Position numbers and translations under genes: made by a program. The notes under the pieces were generated by a model that made no database searches, was not told the DNA's origin, and saw only the letters and a program-made list of their open reading frames with translations. Of a stretch of 39,256 nucleotides of DNA, positions 32,876 to 39,256 are shown piece after piece. Positions within the stretch are counted from its first letter, which is position 1. The number at the start of each line of letters is the position of its first letter. Location: assembly GCA_937871165.1 (NCBI GenBank), contig CALMXK010000187.1:1-39256 (forward strand), written 5' to 3'. The DNA is from an uncultured Actinomycetes bacterium. Lineage in GTDB: Bacteria > Actinomycetota > Thermoleophilia > Miltoncostaeales > Miltoncostaeaceae.

Positions 32876-34711
32876 CTACTCGACGGTGACGGTCTTCGCC
32901 AGGTTGCGCGGCTGGTCGACGTTCAGTCCCTTGGCCCGAGCCACACCGTAGGCGAACAGCTGAAGCGGAAGGTTTGCCGTGATCGGGCTGAGCAGCGGAG
33001 GAGTGCGCGGCACCCACAACACGTCGTCGACGTGCTGCTCGATGCTCGAGTTGCCCTCGGTCGCCACGGCGATCACTTCGGCGCCACGCGCCTTGACCTC
33101 CTGGATGTTCGACACGACCTTGTCGAAGACGTGGCCGTCGGTGGCGACGCACACGACCGGCGATCCCTCGGCAAGCAGCGCGATCGGACCATGCTTCATC
33201 TCACCCGCCGGATACGCCTCCGTCGGGATGTAGCTGATCTCCTTGAGCTTCAAGGCGCCCTCGAAGCACACCGGCACGCCGACGTGGCGACCGAGGTACA
33301 GGAAAAACGGGCGGTCGAAGTACCGGCCTGCGACCTCGAAGACCTGCGCCGGCGCCGGCGATTCCAGGTATCCGCGAACCAGGTCCGGAAGGGCCAGCAG
33401 GTCCTGTGCGAGCTCGACGGCGCCGTTCGAATGCAGTGCCCAGCGCAGACGACCGAGCTTCAGCGCAAGCAGGGCGAGCGCCATGATCTGGGCGGTGTGG
33501 GTCTTGGTGGCGGCCACACTGATCTCAAGTCCCGCACGGGTCAGGATCACACCGTCGGAGTCGCGGGTCGCCTGCGAGCCGACGATGTTGGTGAGTGCGA
33601 CCACGTGCGCACCACGCTCACGCGCGACGCGCATGGCGGCGAGCGTGTCGGCGCTCTCACCGGATTGGGTGATGCCGATCACCATGTCGCCGGGACCGGC
33701 GAGGCATGTGCGGTAGCGGTACTCGCTCGCCACCTCGATGTGCACCGGCACACGCGCCCAGTCCTCGATCAGGTATCGCCCGACGAGGCCGGCGTGGTAG
33801 GAGGTTCCACAGGCGACGATGTGGATGCGCTCGACGCGCGCCAACTGTGCATCGTCCATGCCCAGGTCCACAAGGTCGACGGTGCCGTCGTCGTTCAAAC
33901 GGTCGCCAAGGGTGTCCCACAGCGCATCGGGCTGCTCGTAGATCTCCTTGAGCATGAAGGTCTCATGGCCGCCCTTCTCGGCGGCGTCCTCGTCCATCTC
34001 GACGCGGGTGATCGACCGCTCGACCCGGTTGCCCTCCAGGTCCATGATCACGGTGGAGTCGGCTTCGAGCACGACGATCTCACCGTTTTCGACCAGTTGG
34101 ATGTCGCGGGTCTCGCGGAGGAACGCCGGGATCGCCGATCCGAAGAAACGCTCACCGTCGCCGACGCCCACCACCAGCGGGCACTCCTTGCGCGCGCCGA
34201 CCAGCCTGCCCGGCTCATCGGCGTGCATCGCAACGAAGGCGTAGTGGCCCTCAAGCTGCGGGACAACGTCAAGCACCGCCTGCACCAGGTCGCCGCGGTA
34301 TGCCTTGGCAAGCAGGTGCGGGATCACCTCGGTGTCGGTCTCGCTCGAGAACGCCACGCCTTCACCGGCCAGATGCGACCGAAGAAGCACGTAGTTCTCG
34401 ATGATGCCGTTCATGACAACCGCGAGCTTGCCGCTCTGGTCGAAGTGCGGATGCGCGTTGTCCCAGGTCACCTTGCCGTGGGTCGCCCACCGGGTATGGC
34501 CGAGACCGGTCATCGCGGGTGAGGTGTGCTCCACCGCCGCCTCGCGCAGCGCAGCCAGATTGCCCACCGCCCGAAGCATCGAAATATCGCCATCCGGGTC
34601 GAGCAGTGCGATGCCCGCGCTGTCATAGCCGCGGTACTCCAGCCGTTCAAGCCCGGAGAGGATCAGCTCCTGGCAAGCGCGAGGCCCAACGTATCCGACG
34701 ATGCCGCACAT
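32876..34711 (-). CDS. glmS: Glutamine:fructose-6-phosphate aminotransferase
   Basis: The 611-residue enzyme makes glucosamine-6-phosphate, the first step to UDP-GlcNAc for peptidoglycan. The class II glutamine amidotransferase domain starts with the nucleophile Cys2 (MCGIVGYVG), with LEYRGYDSAGIAL and TRWATHGK following. Two SIS sugar-isomerase domains occupy about 280-600, with ACGTSYHAGL, GDMVIGITQSGESADTL and the C-terminal LAKTVTVE. Length is normal. A strong ribosome site AGAAGGAG (34728-34721) is nine bases before the ATG. A 69-base gap after glmM includes a short palindrome ACCAAATGGT. I see no glmS ribozyme. Confidence 0.96.
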   Translation of the reverse strand: MCGIVGYVGPRACQELILSGLERLEYRGYDSAGIALLDPDGDISMLRAVGNLAALREAAVEHTSPAMTGLGHTRWATHGKVTWDNAHPHFDQSGKLAVVMNGIIENYVLLRSHLAGEGVAFSSETDTEVIPHLLAKAYRGDLVQAVLDVVPQLEGHYAFVAMHADEPGRLVGARKECPLVVGVGDGERFFGSAIPAFLRETRDIQLVENGEIVVLEADSTVIMDLEGNRVERSITRVEMDEDAAEKGGHETFMLKEIYEQPDALWDTLGDRLNDDGTVDLVDLGMDDAQLARVERIHIVACGTSYHAGLVGRYLIEDWARVPVHIEVASEYRYRTCLAGPGDMVIGITQSGESADTLAAMRVARERGAHVVALTNIVGSQATRDSDGVILTRAGLEISVAATKTHTAQIMALALLALKLGRLRWALHSNGAVELAQDLLALPDLVRGYLESPAPAQVFEVAGRYFDRPFFLYLGRHVGVPVCFEGALKLKEISYIPTEAYPAGEMKHGPIALLAEGSPVVCVATDGHVFDKVVSNIQEVKARGAEVIAVATEGNSSIEQHVDDVLWVPRTPPLLSPITANLPLQLFAYGVARAKGLNVDQPRNLAKTVTVE

Positions 34712-34780
34712 GTCTGCGGACTCCTTCTGGGGGTGATTCGACCATTTGGTATCGGCAGAAACCCGGGCCAGCGTAAGCGC

Positions 34781-36127
34781 TTAGACTGCCCCGAGCGCAT
34801 CTGTGACCGCCGCGGCGATCGTAGCGCACCACCTGTCACAGTCCGCGTCGGTCGGTGCCTCCACCATGACGCGCACAAGGGGCTCTGTGCCGGATGCGCG
34901 AACGACCACCCGGCCGTCGTCACCGAGCTCGCCCTCGCATGCGGCGACCGAATCCCACACCGCGCCGGCCCCGGTCAGGGCGTCCTTGTCGGCCACGCGG
35001 ATGTTGACCAGCTTCTGTGGCAGGCGGGTGACGACACCGGCGAGCTCCGCAAGAGGACGTCCCGACTCGGCGACCGCACCGAGCAGTTGCAGGCCCGCTG
35101 CCAGACCGTCACCGGTTGGACCCGACTGCAGGTTGATCAGGTGGCCGCTCTGTTCCCCGCCGATCACAAATCCACCTGAGCGCATCTCAGCGAGCACGTA
35201 CCGGTCGCCGACGTCGGTCCAGCGGACGTCGATGCCCTCGGCCGCCATCGCCTTGCGAAAGCCGAGATTGGTCATGGTGGTGGTCACGACGGTGTCGTGC
35301 GACAACTCCCCGCGGCGCTTCAGTCGCAGCGCGAGGATCGCCAGGATCTGGTCGCCGTCCACGACGGCGCCGGTGTGGTCGACCGCGAGTACGCGATCCC
35401 CGTCGCCGTCGAACGCCAGTCCGAGTTGCGCGCCCTCGGCGACGACGCGCGCGCCGAGTGCTCCGAGATGGGTGGACCCGCAGTCCACGTTGATGTTGAC
35501 TCCGTCCGGCTCGTGGCCGATGACGGCCGCCACGTCGACACCGAGGCGCGTCAGCACGTCGACCGCGGTTGTCACGGTCGCCCCGTGCGCGCAGTCGACG
35601 ACGATCCGCAGGCGTTCGAGCCGGTCCGGGAACCGTTCGACGAGACCGTCACGGTAGTGACGAAGCCCTTCGTCCCACGTGAGCACCTCGCCGATGCCAT
35701 CGGCGATCGGGCGCTGAAGCTCACGCTCCATCGCGGCCTCGATCTCCGCTTCCTCATGATCGGGCAACTTGAACCCGTCGGGGCCGAAGAGCTTGATCCC
35801 GTTGTCCGGGAACGGGTTGTGGCTGGCGCTGATCACCACGCCTGCCGCCTGCTCGCCGCGGGCGACGAGTTCAGCCACCGCCGGCGTGGGAAGCACACCG
35901 CCGATCTCGACGTTCATCCCCATGCTCACCAGACCGGCGGCGACCGCGGCCTCGAGCATCGCGCCGCTTCGGCGCGTGTCGCGCCCGATCAAGACGATCG
36001 AGCCGGGGGTCAAACGTGAGCCCAACCCGCGACCGATCGCGAGGGCAAGTTCGGGCGTGAGGTCGCGATTTGCGACCCCACGCACCCCATCTGTGCCAAA
36101 CAACTTCCGCGCCGGGGGGGAGGACAT
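34781..36127 (-). CDS. glmM: Phosphoglucosamine mutase
   Basis: The 448-residue alpha-D-phosphohexomutase converts glucosamine-6-phosphate into glucosamine-1-phosphate, the step after GlmS. The N-terminal LFGTDGVRGVAN is the GlmM signature. The phosphoserine loop is in VVISASHNPFPDNGIK (about 96-111), the Mg-binding loop is FDGDGDR (about 240), and the sugar and phosphate loops include GGEQSGH (about 324) and RASGTEPLVRVMVEA near 407. All key motifs are intact. It follows rpsI by 20 bases on the same strand, so it may belong to the ribosomal protein transcript. Confidence 0.96.
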   Translation of the reverse strand: MSSPPARKLFGTDGVRGVANRDLTPELALAIGRGLGSRLTPGSIVLIGRDTRRSGAMLEAAVAAGLVSMGMNVEIGGVLPTPAVAELVARGEQAAGVVISASHNPFPDNGIKLFGPDGFKLPDHEEAEIEAAMERELQRPIADGIGEVLTWDEGLRHYRDGLVERFPDRLERLRIVVDCAHGATVTTAVDVLTRLGVDVAAVIGHEPDGVNINVDCGSTHLGALGARVVAEGAQLGLAFDGDGDRVLAVDHTGAVVDGDQILAILALRLKRRGELSHDTVVTTTMTNLGFRKAMAAEGIDVRWTDVGDRYVLAEMRSGGFVIGGEQSGHLINLQSGPTGDGLAAGLQLLGAVAESGRPLAELAGVVTRLPQKLVNIRVADKDALTGAGAVWDSVAACEGELGDDGRVVVRASGTEPLVRVMVEAPTDADCDRWCATIAAAVTDALGAV

Positions 36128-36147
36128 CCCGATTGGCCCGGGTACCG

Positions 36148-36651
36148 CTAGCGCTTGCTGAACTGCGGACGCTTACGCGCGCCGCGAAGGCCGGCCTTCT
36201 TCCGCTCCTTGATGCGTGCGTCGCGCACGAGCATCCCTTCACGCTTGAGATCGGGACGAAGCGACTCGTCAAGCAGCACGAGTGCGCGGGCGATCCCGTG
36301 GCGAAGCGCGCCGGCCTGACCGGTGACGCCGCCGCCGTTCAGGCGGGCGACAACCGAGACCTGGGTGTCAAGACCCGTGACCGCCAGCGGCGACCGTGCA
36401 GTCGTCACGAGAGCCTTGCGGGGGAAGTATTCATCGATCGGACGGCCGTTGCAGGTGATCGAGCCGTCGCCACCGCGCTTGACGATCACGCGAGCGATCG
36501 AGGTCTTGCGCTTGCCGGTGGCCTGCGGACGCTCGACGCCGGGCTTCGGCGCGCGGGGAGCTTCGGCTGCGGGCTCCTCCACGATCTCGGTGACCTCGAC
36601 CGTCACCTCGGCGACCTCCGCCTGCGGGGTCTCGATCGTCTCGTCCGTCAT
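36148..36651 (-). CDS. rpsI: 30S ribosomal protein S9 with acidic N-terminal extension
   Basis: The 167-residue protein has an S9 core from about residue 42 (ATGKRKTSIARVIVKRG), through LNGGGVTGQAGALRHGIARAL to the C-terminal tail GARKRPQFSKR, which reaches into the ribosomal P site. The first 40 residues are an acidic Glu/Val/Ala/Pro stretch absent from E. coli S9 but common in actinobacterial homologues. The ATG overlaps the rplM stop as ATGA, so the two proteins are translated together. Confidence 0.96.
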   Translation of the reverse strand: MTDETIETPQAEVAEVTVEVTEIVEEPAAEAPRAPKPGVERPQATGKRKTSIARVIVKRGGDGSITCNGRPIDEYFPRKALVTTARSPLAVTGLDTQVSVVARLNGGGVTGQAGALRHGIARALVLLDESLRPDLKREGMLVRDARIKERKKAGLRGARKRPQFSKR

Positions 36652-37094
36652 ACCTCAGCCTTTCTGGTGAGCCGCAGCGGCTCCGGTTTCTGGGCGGTGT
36701 GCGGGTGCTCACCACCGGCGTAGATCTTGAGCTTGCCGAGCTGCTGGCGACCCAGGCGATTCTTTGGGAGCATGCCGCGCACAGCCATGCGAAGCACCTC
36801 TTCCGGGCGCCAATCCAGCTGCTGCTGCAGCGTGCGCTCCTTGATTCCGCCGGGGTAGCCGCTGTGCCGGTAGTACTTCTTGTCGGTCAGCTTCTTTCCG
36901 GTGACCGCAACCTTCTCGGCGTTGACAACGACGACGAAGTCGCCGGTGTCACAGTGGCGGGTAAACCACGGGGATCGCTTGCCGGCGAGGGTTTCGGCGA
37001 TGACGGAAGCGAGCCGACCCAGGTTTTGGCCGTCGGCGTCGACGATCCACCACTTGCGGTCTACGGTTCCGGCTTTCGCGCTCTGTGTACTCAT
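36648..37094 (-). CDS. rplM: 50S ribosomal protein L13
   Basis: The 148-residue protein reads WWIVDADGQNLGRLAS (about 15-30), VVNAEKVAVTGKK (about 56-68), KYYRHSGYPGG and GMLPKNRLGRQQLGKLKIYAGGEHPH, all standard L13. The ATG at 37094 is chosen because AAGGG lies about six bases upstream and the family start fits; the open frame up to 37307 is non-coding leader. A TTGCGT-17-TAGCAT promoter about 70 bases upstream should drive rplM-rpsI. Confidence 0.96.
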   Translation of the reverse strand: MSTQSAKAGTVDRKWWIVDADGQNLGRLASVIAETLAGKRSPWFTRHCDTGDFVVVVNAEKVAVTGKKLTDKKYYRHSGYPGGIKERTLQQQLDWRPEEVLRMAVRGMLPKNRLGRQQLGKLKIYAGGEHPHTAQKPEPLRLTRKAEV

Positions 37095-37161
37095 TCGTGC
37101 CCTTTTGGGTTTCGACCAATTCGCGGCATGCGCCACTCGCGCACCTCTGTGCAGCCGGGGA

Positions 37162-37190
37162 ATGCTAGGCAATCGGCGCCCGAAACGCAA
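37162..37190 (-). promoter_or_regulatory. Promoter of rplM-rpsI
   Basis: On the minus strand TTGCGT (37190-37185) and TAGCAT (37167-37162) are separated by 17 bases, close to the vegetative sigma consensus. This would give a leader of about 60 bases before the L13 ATG, in contrast to the leaderless genes nearby. Confidence 0.5.
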
Positions 37191-37343
37191 CCGCGCCCGC
37201 CCACCGGGCCTCCCAAGCTGACCGACGACATCGCTCGCGTGGCCAGACGTCCCGCCACGCAGAGTTTCGCTCAGAGCGGGAATTTTCCACCGAAATTGGG
37301 TCTCCACGAACCCGGTTCGGTCACTGACGACTGAGCAGAGGGG

Positions 37344-37349
37344 TATAAA
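37344..37349 (+). promoter_or_regulatory. -10 hexamer TATAAA before Cys/His protein gene
   Basis: GGTATAAATC is a strong -10 match in GC-rich surroundings, about 60 bases before the ATG at 37412. No good -35 is visible at the normal distance. Confidence 0.5.
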
Positions 37350-37411
37350 TCAGGGAACGAAGTTGTCGTTTGTCCCAGTCGGGGGACCGTCAGCTCGAGA
37401 AGGCAGGTCCG

Positions 37412-37783
37412 ATGTCCGCAGCCCCAAGCCCAGTCCGCCGGTGCATCGCGGTGGCGAGCCATGGGCGACGCTGCCAGCAAAGCCCGTTTCGCGGAAGCCC
37501 ATACTGTTGGCATCACCTCCAAAGCCGGAAAGTGCCTGCACCGAGCCGCACTCGGACGGCAAGTCCCGCGATCACAGCGGCTCCCGCCCCTGAGACGCTG
37601 CCAGTGATCGATCCCATGACCGCGGCCACGCGCCTGGTGCGGGAGCTGAATCGGGAGGCGCTGTCCGCACTCGTCGATTTCGTCGACGCGAGCCGCGACG
37701 GGTCGTTGACACTCCGCCGTGAGAGCGGCGAGGTCGTCGTGGACACGCACGCCGCGCGATCGGCACGCACCACCGTCAACTGA
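37412..37783 (+). CDS. Small protein with Cys/His zinc-ribbon-like motif, unknown
   Basis: The 123-residue product starts at ATG 37412, with AAGGCAGG a few bases upstream. Residues 11-37 read RRCIAVASHGRRCQQSPFRG and then SPYCWHH, giving the spacing C-x9-C-x9-C-x2-H. This resembles short metal-binding motifs in many uncharacterised bacterial proteins and would suit zinc. A Pro/Thr/Ala linker (about 42-72) leads to a helical, acidic C-terminal part (residues 75-105: MTAATRLVRELNREALSALV and onward). I do not recognise a named family. It is transcribed alone, between a TATAAA element and a hairpin. Confidence 0.68.
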   Translation: MSAAPSPVRRCIAVASHGRRCQQSPFRGSPYCWHHLQSRKVPAPSRTRTASPAITAAPAPETLPVIDPMTAATRLVRELNREALSALVDFVDASRDGSLTLRRESGEVVVDTHAARSARTTVN

Positions 37784-37809
37784 CGGTCGCCGAGTCGCTC
37801 CCGCATATC

Positions 37810-37840
37810 TGCCCGGGCCCGCCTGACGGCGGACAGGGCA
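37810..37840 (+). terminator. Two-tier hairpin after Cys/His protein gene
   Basis: CCGCC (37819-37823) pairs with GGCGG (37828-37832) around TGAC, and outside it TGCCC (37810-37814) pairs with GGGCA (37836-37840). It begins 26 bases after the stop at 37783. There is no T-run. Confidence 0.4.
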
Positions 37841-38440
37841 CCGGCGCAGCAGGCTGAGTGAGCGTCCCGATGGGTCAGCCTTGTCGACGTCGGCTTCGAC
37901 GACGACTCCGATGCCGCGATCGGCGGCCACCAGTCCTGCGCCACGTGACGACGGTCTGCCCGCCGGGAGCGAGCCGATCCCGCACACGCCACCACGTCTG
38001 GTGCCGGCGAAGCACGTCGCGTCGCGTCCGCTCCTCACACGCTCGAGCGACCGCCGTCGCCACTCAGTCCACGGACGTGATTTGGAGCGATCAGCCTTCA
38101 GCGCAACAATATTCGTGGAGGCCGGCACCGTGAGCGATGCGTCGAACCACTCCTTCAACGGGCGAGCGCTTCGCCGAGTCACGGCGAGCCGGTGGTCGGA
38201 CATCCGGGAACAACCCCCCAGAGCCTCCGCCGCGACCCCGGACACCAGTCCACGTGTCGGGGCACCGGGGAGCACGACAGGTGGACTCGTTCTGACGGTG
38301 GAGCCCGTGCGAACGCACCCGCGCACCCGGCCGCGCAGGCGTCCGTGAACCGTCCCCCGGCTTGGCCGCAACCGCGATCAGACCGACGGCACCACCCGCC
38401 GACGGCGCCGAAATCCCCTCGGATACGGCATCAACGCAGA
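37841..38440. other. Stretch with no supported gene
   Basis: Open frames exist on both strands, as expected in GC-rich DNA, for instance a plus-strand frame to 38348 and a minus-strand frame from 38371. Their products are arginine- and proline-rich without a recognisable domain, ribosome site or -10 element at the start. A decayed gene is possible. I see no RNA gene or repeat. Confidence 0.5.
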
Positions 38441-38475
38441 TCGATAGGACACTTACTATTGGCATTCCTCGCAAA

Positions 38476-38519
38476 AACTATACTTCCGTTTAGCTATTCG
38501 AATGTCCCGAGCTATAGTT
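38476..38519 (+). promoter_or_regulatory. AT-rich promoter with inverted repeat before sugar-binding protein gene
   Basis: This is the most AT-rich stretch of the window. TTAGCT (38490-38495) and TATAGT (38513-38518) are 17 bases apart and form a plausible promoter. AACTATA (38476-38482) and TATAGTT (38513-38519) are inverted copies flanking it, with the right arm covering the -10, as expected for an operator. TATACT at 38479-38484 is a second possible -10. The leader to the ATG at 38619 would be about 95 bases. Confidence 0.45.
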
Positions 38520-38618
38520 GTCGCTGAAAGAATTGACGATGCTCTTCAGTTGCGCCCATCCCCCGGCTGCGTCGCTGCGGGACTGTGCGTGACGCCTGAC
38601 ACGAACAGGAGCCGCGGT

Positions 38619-39186
38619 ATGACACTTCGCAGGAACAGCAACCGTCCGGGCGCGACTGTGGAGAAGTTCTCGACTTCTCGAAGGAGGCCATTCCCGCGAG
38701 GCCGTGGCGCAGTCGCCGCAGTGCTCGTCGCGGGCCTCGGTGCAGTCCTGGCGACCGGGTGCAGTTCCTCGTCACCTTCGGTCGTGGAGATCAACTGGAT
38801 GGTCGGGCTTGGCACAGGGTTCGACCTCACACAGGTGAAACCGCAGGAAGAGGTCGTGAAGCGCTTCAACGCCTCGCACCCCCGCATTCACCTGACGTTG
38901 GACATCGTCGAACACCCGGCGGCCAACGACGTGCTCGATGAACGGTTGGAAGCGGGCACGGCGCCCGACATCATCGGGCCGATCGGCATCACCGCAATGG
39001 GCCGCTTTCGCGACGTGATCTTGCCGATCCGTCCCGATCCGGCCGTGATCGACCTGAGCCACGTCACCAACGGCCAGTTGGCGTCGGCACGTGATTCCAA
39101 CGGTGACCTGATGGGTATCCCGATCGGCGTGTACCCGTCGTTCCTGTTTGTCAACAAGGACCACTTCAGGAAGGCCGGACTGCCCC
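38619..39186 (+). CDS. Extracellular solute-binding lipoprotein, family 1 (sugar type), 3' truncated
   Basis: About 189 residues are present before the adapter. ATG 38619 has AGGAG (38607-38611) seven bases upstream, so the longer open frame from 38502 is not used. A basic N-terminus (RRNSNR, later SRRRPFPRGR) leads into a hydrophobic segment and a lipobox LATGC near residue 48, predicting a lipid-anchored protein. The following part matches the family 1 binding-protein pattern: VKRFNASHPRIHLTLD, then RLEAGTAPDIIGP and GIPIGVYPSFLFVNKDHFRKAGLPP. Such proteins usually feed sugar ABC importers; permease genes would lie beyond the contig end. The last residues encoded by the adapter (VSYTHLTLPT...) are artefact. 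Confidence 0.88.
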
Positions 39187-39256
39187 CTGTCTCTTATACA
39201 CATCTGACGCTGCCGACGAGCGATCTAGTGTAGATCTCGGTGGTCGCCGTATCATT
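39187..39256 (-). other. Illumina Nextera P5/i5 adapter (artefact), reverse complement
   Basis: From 39187 the sequence is the mosaic end CTGTCTCTTATACACATCT followed by the reverse complement of the adapter, index GCGATCTA (TAGATCGC reversed) and P5. It is the exact inverted copy of bases 1-70 and is not genomic. Confidence 0.99.

Larger units (their letters stand above)
37095..37411. other. Intergenic region between rplM and the Cys/His protein gene
   Basis: This 317-base stretch holds the divergent control regions. The rplM promoter is on the minus side and a TATAAA -10 element is on the plus side. I see no gene, tRNA or repeat in it. Confidence 0.6.

Noticed and set aside
33032..34522. 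496-residue plus-strand open frame
   Set aside because: Antisense to glmS and rich in His/Arg/Gly; no domain.
34712..34780. glmS ribozyme
   Set aside because: The 69-base gap is too short and lacks the ribozyme core; it holds a normal ribosome site and a short palindrome.
37881..38348. 155-residue plus-strand open frame
   Set aside because: Ser/Thr/Arg/Pro-rich with no ribosome site or recognisable domain.
37271..38371. 366-residue minus-strand open frame over the gene-poor stretch
   Set aside because: Arginine-rich, no start signals, and half of it is antisense to the Cys/His protein gene. A decayed gene cannot be excluded, but a CDS is not supported.

Overview
The window is one assembled contig of GC-rich actinobacterial DNA. 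Both ends carry the same Illumina Nextera P5/i5 adapter in inverted orientation (1-70 and 39187-39256), so biological sequence runs only from 71 to 39186. The first and last genes, a GNAT acetyltransferase and a sugar-type binding lipoprotein, are cut by these artefacts. High GC, GlgE glycogen metabolism, the rplM-rpsI-glmM-glmS order and abundant leaderless -10 promoters fit Actinomycetota. I lean towards Acidimicrobiia (Ilumatobacter-like), but that is inference. There are no rRNA or tRNA genes, insertion sequences or CRISPR arrays.

Layout. 71-6546: GNAT enzyme, a small membrane protein, and a complete five-gene peptide/nickel-type ABC importer. 6536-9838: rlmD-like rRNA methyltransferase and a fatty-acid-kinase-like DAK2-DegV fusion. 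9877-13590: three secreted peptidoglycan hydrolases (M23, NlpC/P60, and a glucosaminidase-like plus NlpC/P60 fusion). 13722-17547: a zinc-uptake cluster with two different ABC-3 permeases, a binding lipoprotein, a His-tailed ATPase and a convergent Zur-type regulator. Two Zur-box-like sites lie in front of the binding-protein gene. 17678-18412: lgt. 18476-24772: glgE, glgB and glgX for alpha-glucan synthesis and trimming. 24806-30786 (minus): spermidine-synthase-like protein, acpS, nnr (bifunctional NAD(P)HX repair), alr, cca and a PduO-type cobalamin adenosyltransferase, mostly with overlapping start and stop codons. 30894-32500: MFS transporter and a small secreted basic protein. 32497-37094 (minus): arsC, glmS, glmM, rpsI and rplM. 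37412-37783: a small Cys/His protein, followed by about 830 bases without a convincing gene, then the truncated binding protein.

The main discovery candidate is the arsC-like gene at 32497-32853 (minus). Its codon 12 is TGA, exactly where ArsC-family reductases have their catalytic cysteine. The frame continues with ArsC sequence on both sides, His8 and the three arginines (60, 94, 107) fall at plasmid R773 ArsC numbering, and a hairpin that fits the bacterial SECIS description starts just after the TGA. This is best read as a selenocysteine-containing arsenate-reductase-like protein that a standard gene caller would truncate to an inactive fragment.

A second genome-scale signal is the repeated arrangement of a TANNNT-like hexamer 6-8 bases before the start codon (znuB1, znuA, zur, nnr, the SpeE-like gene, pduO, MFS, arsC, rlmD). 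This suggests leaderless transcripts are common here and helps fix several start codons.
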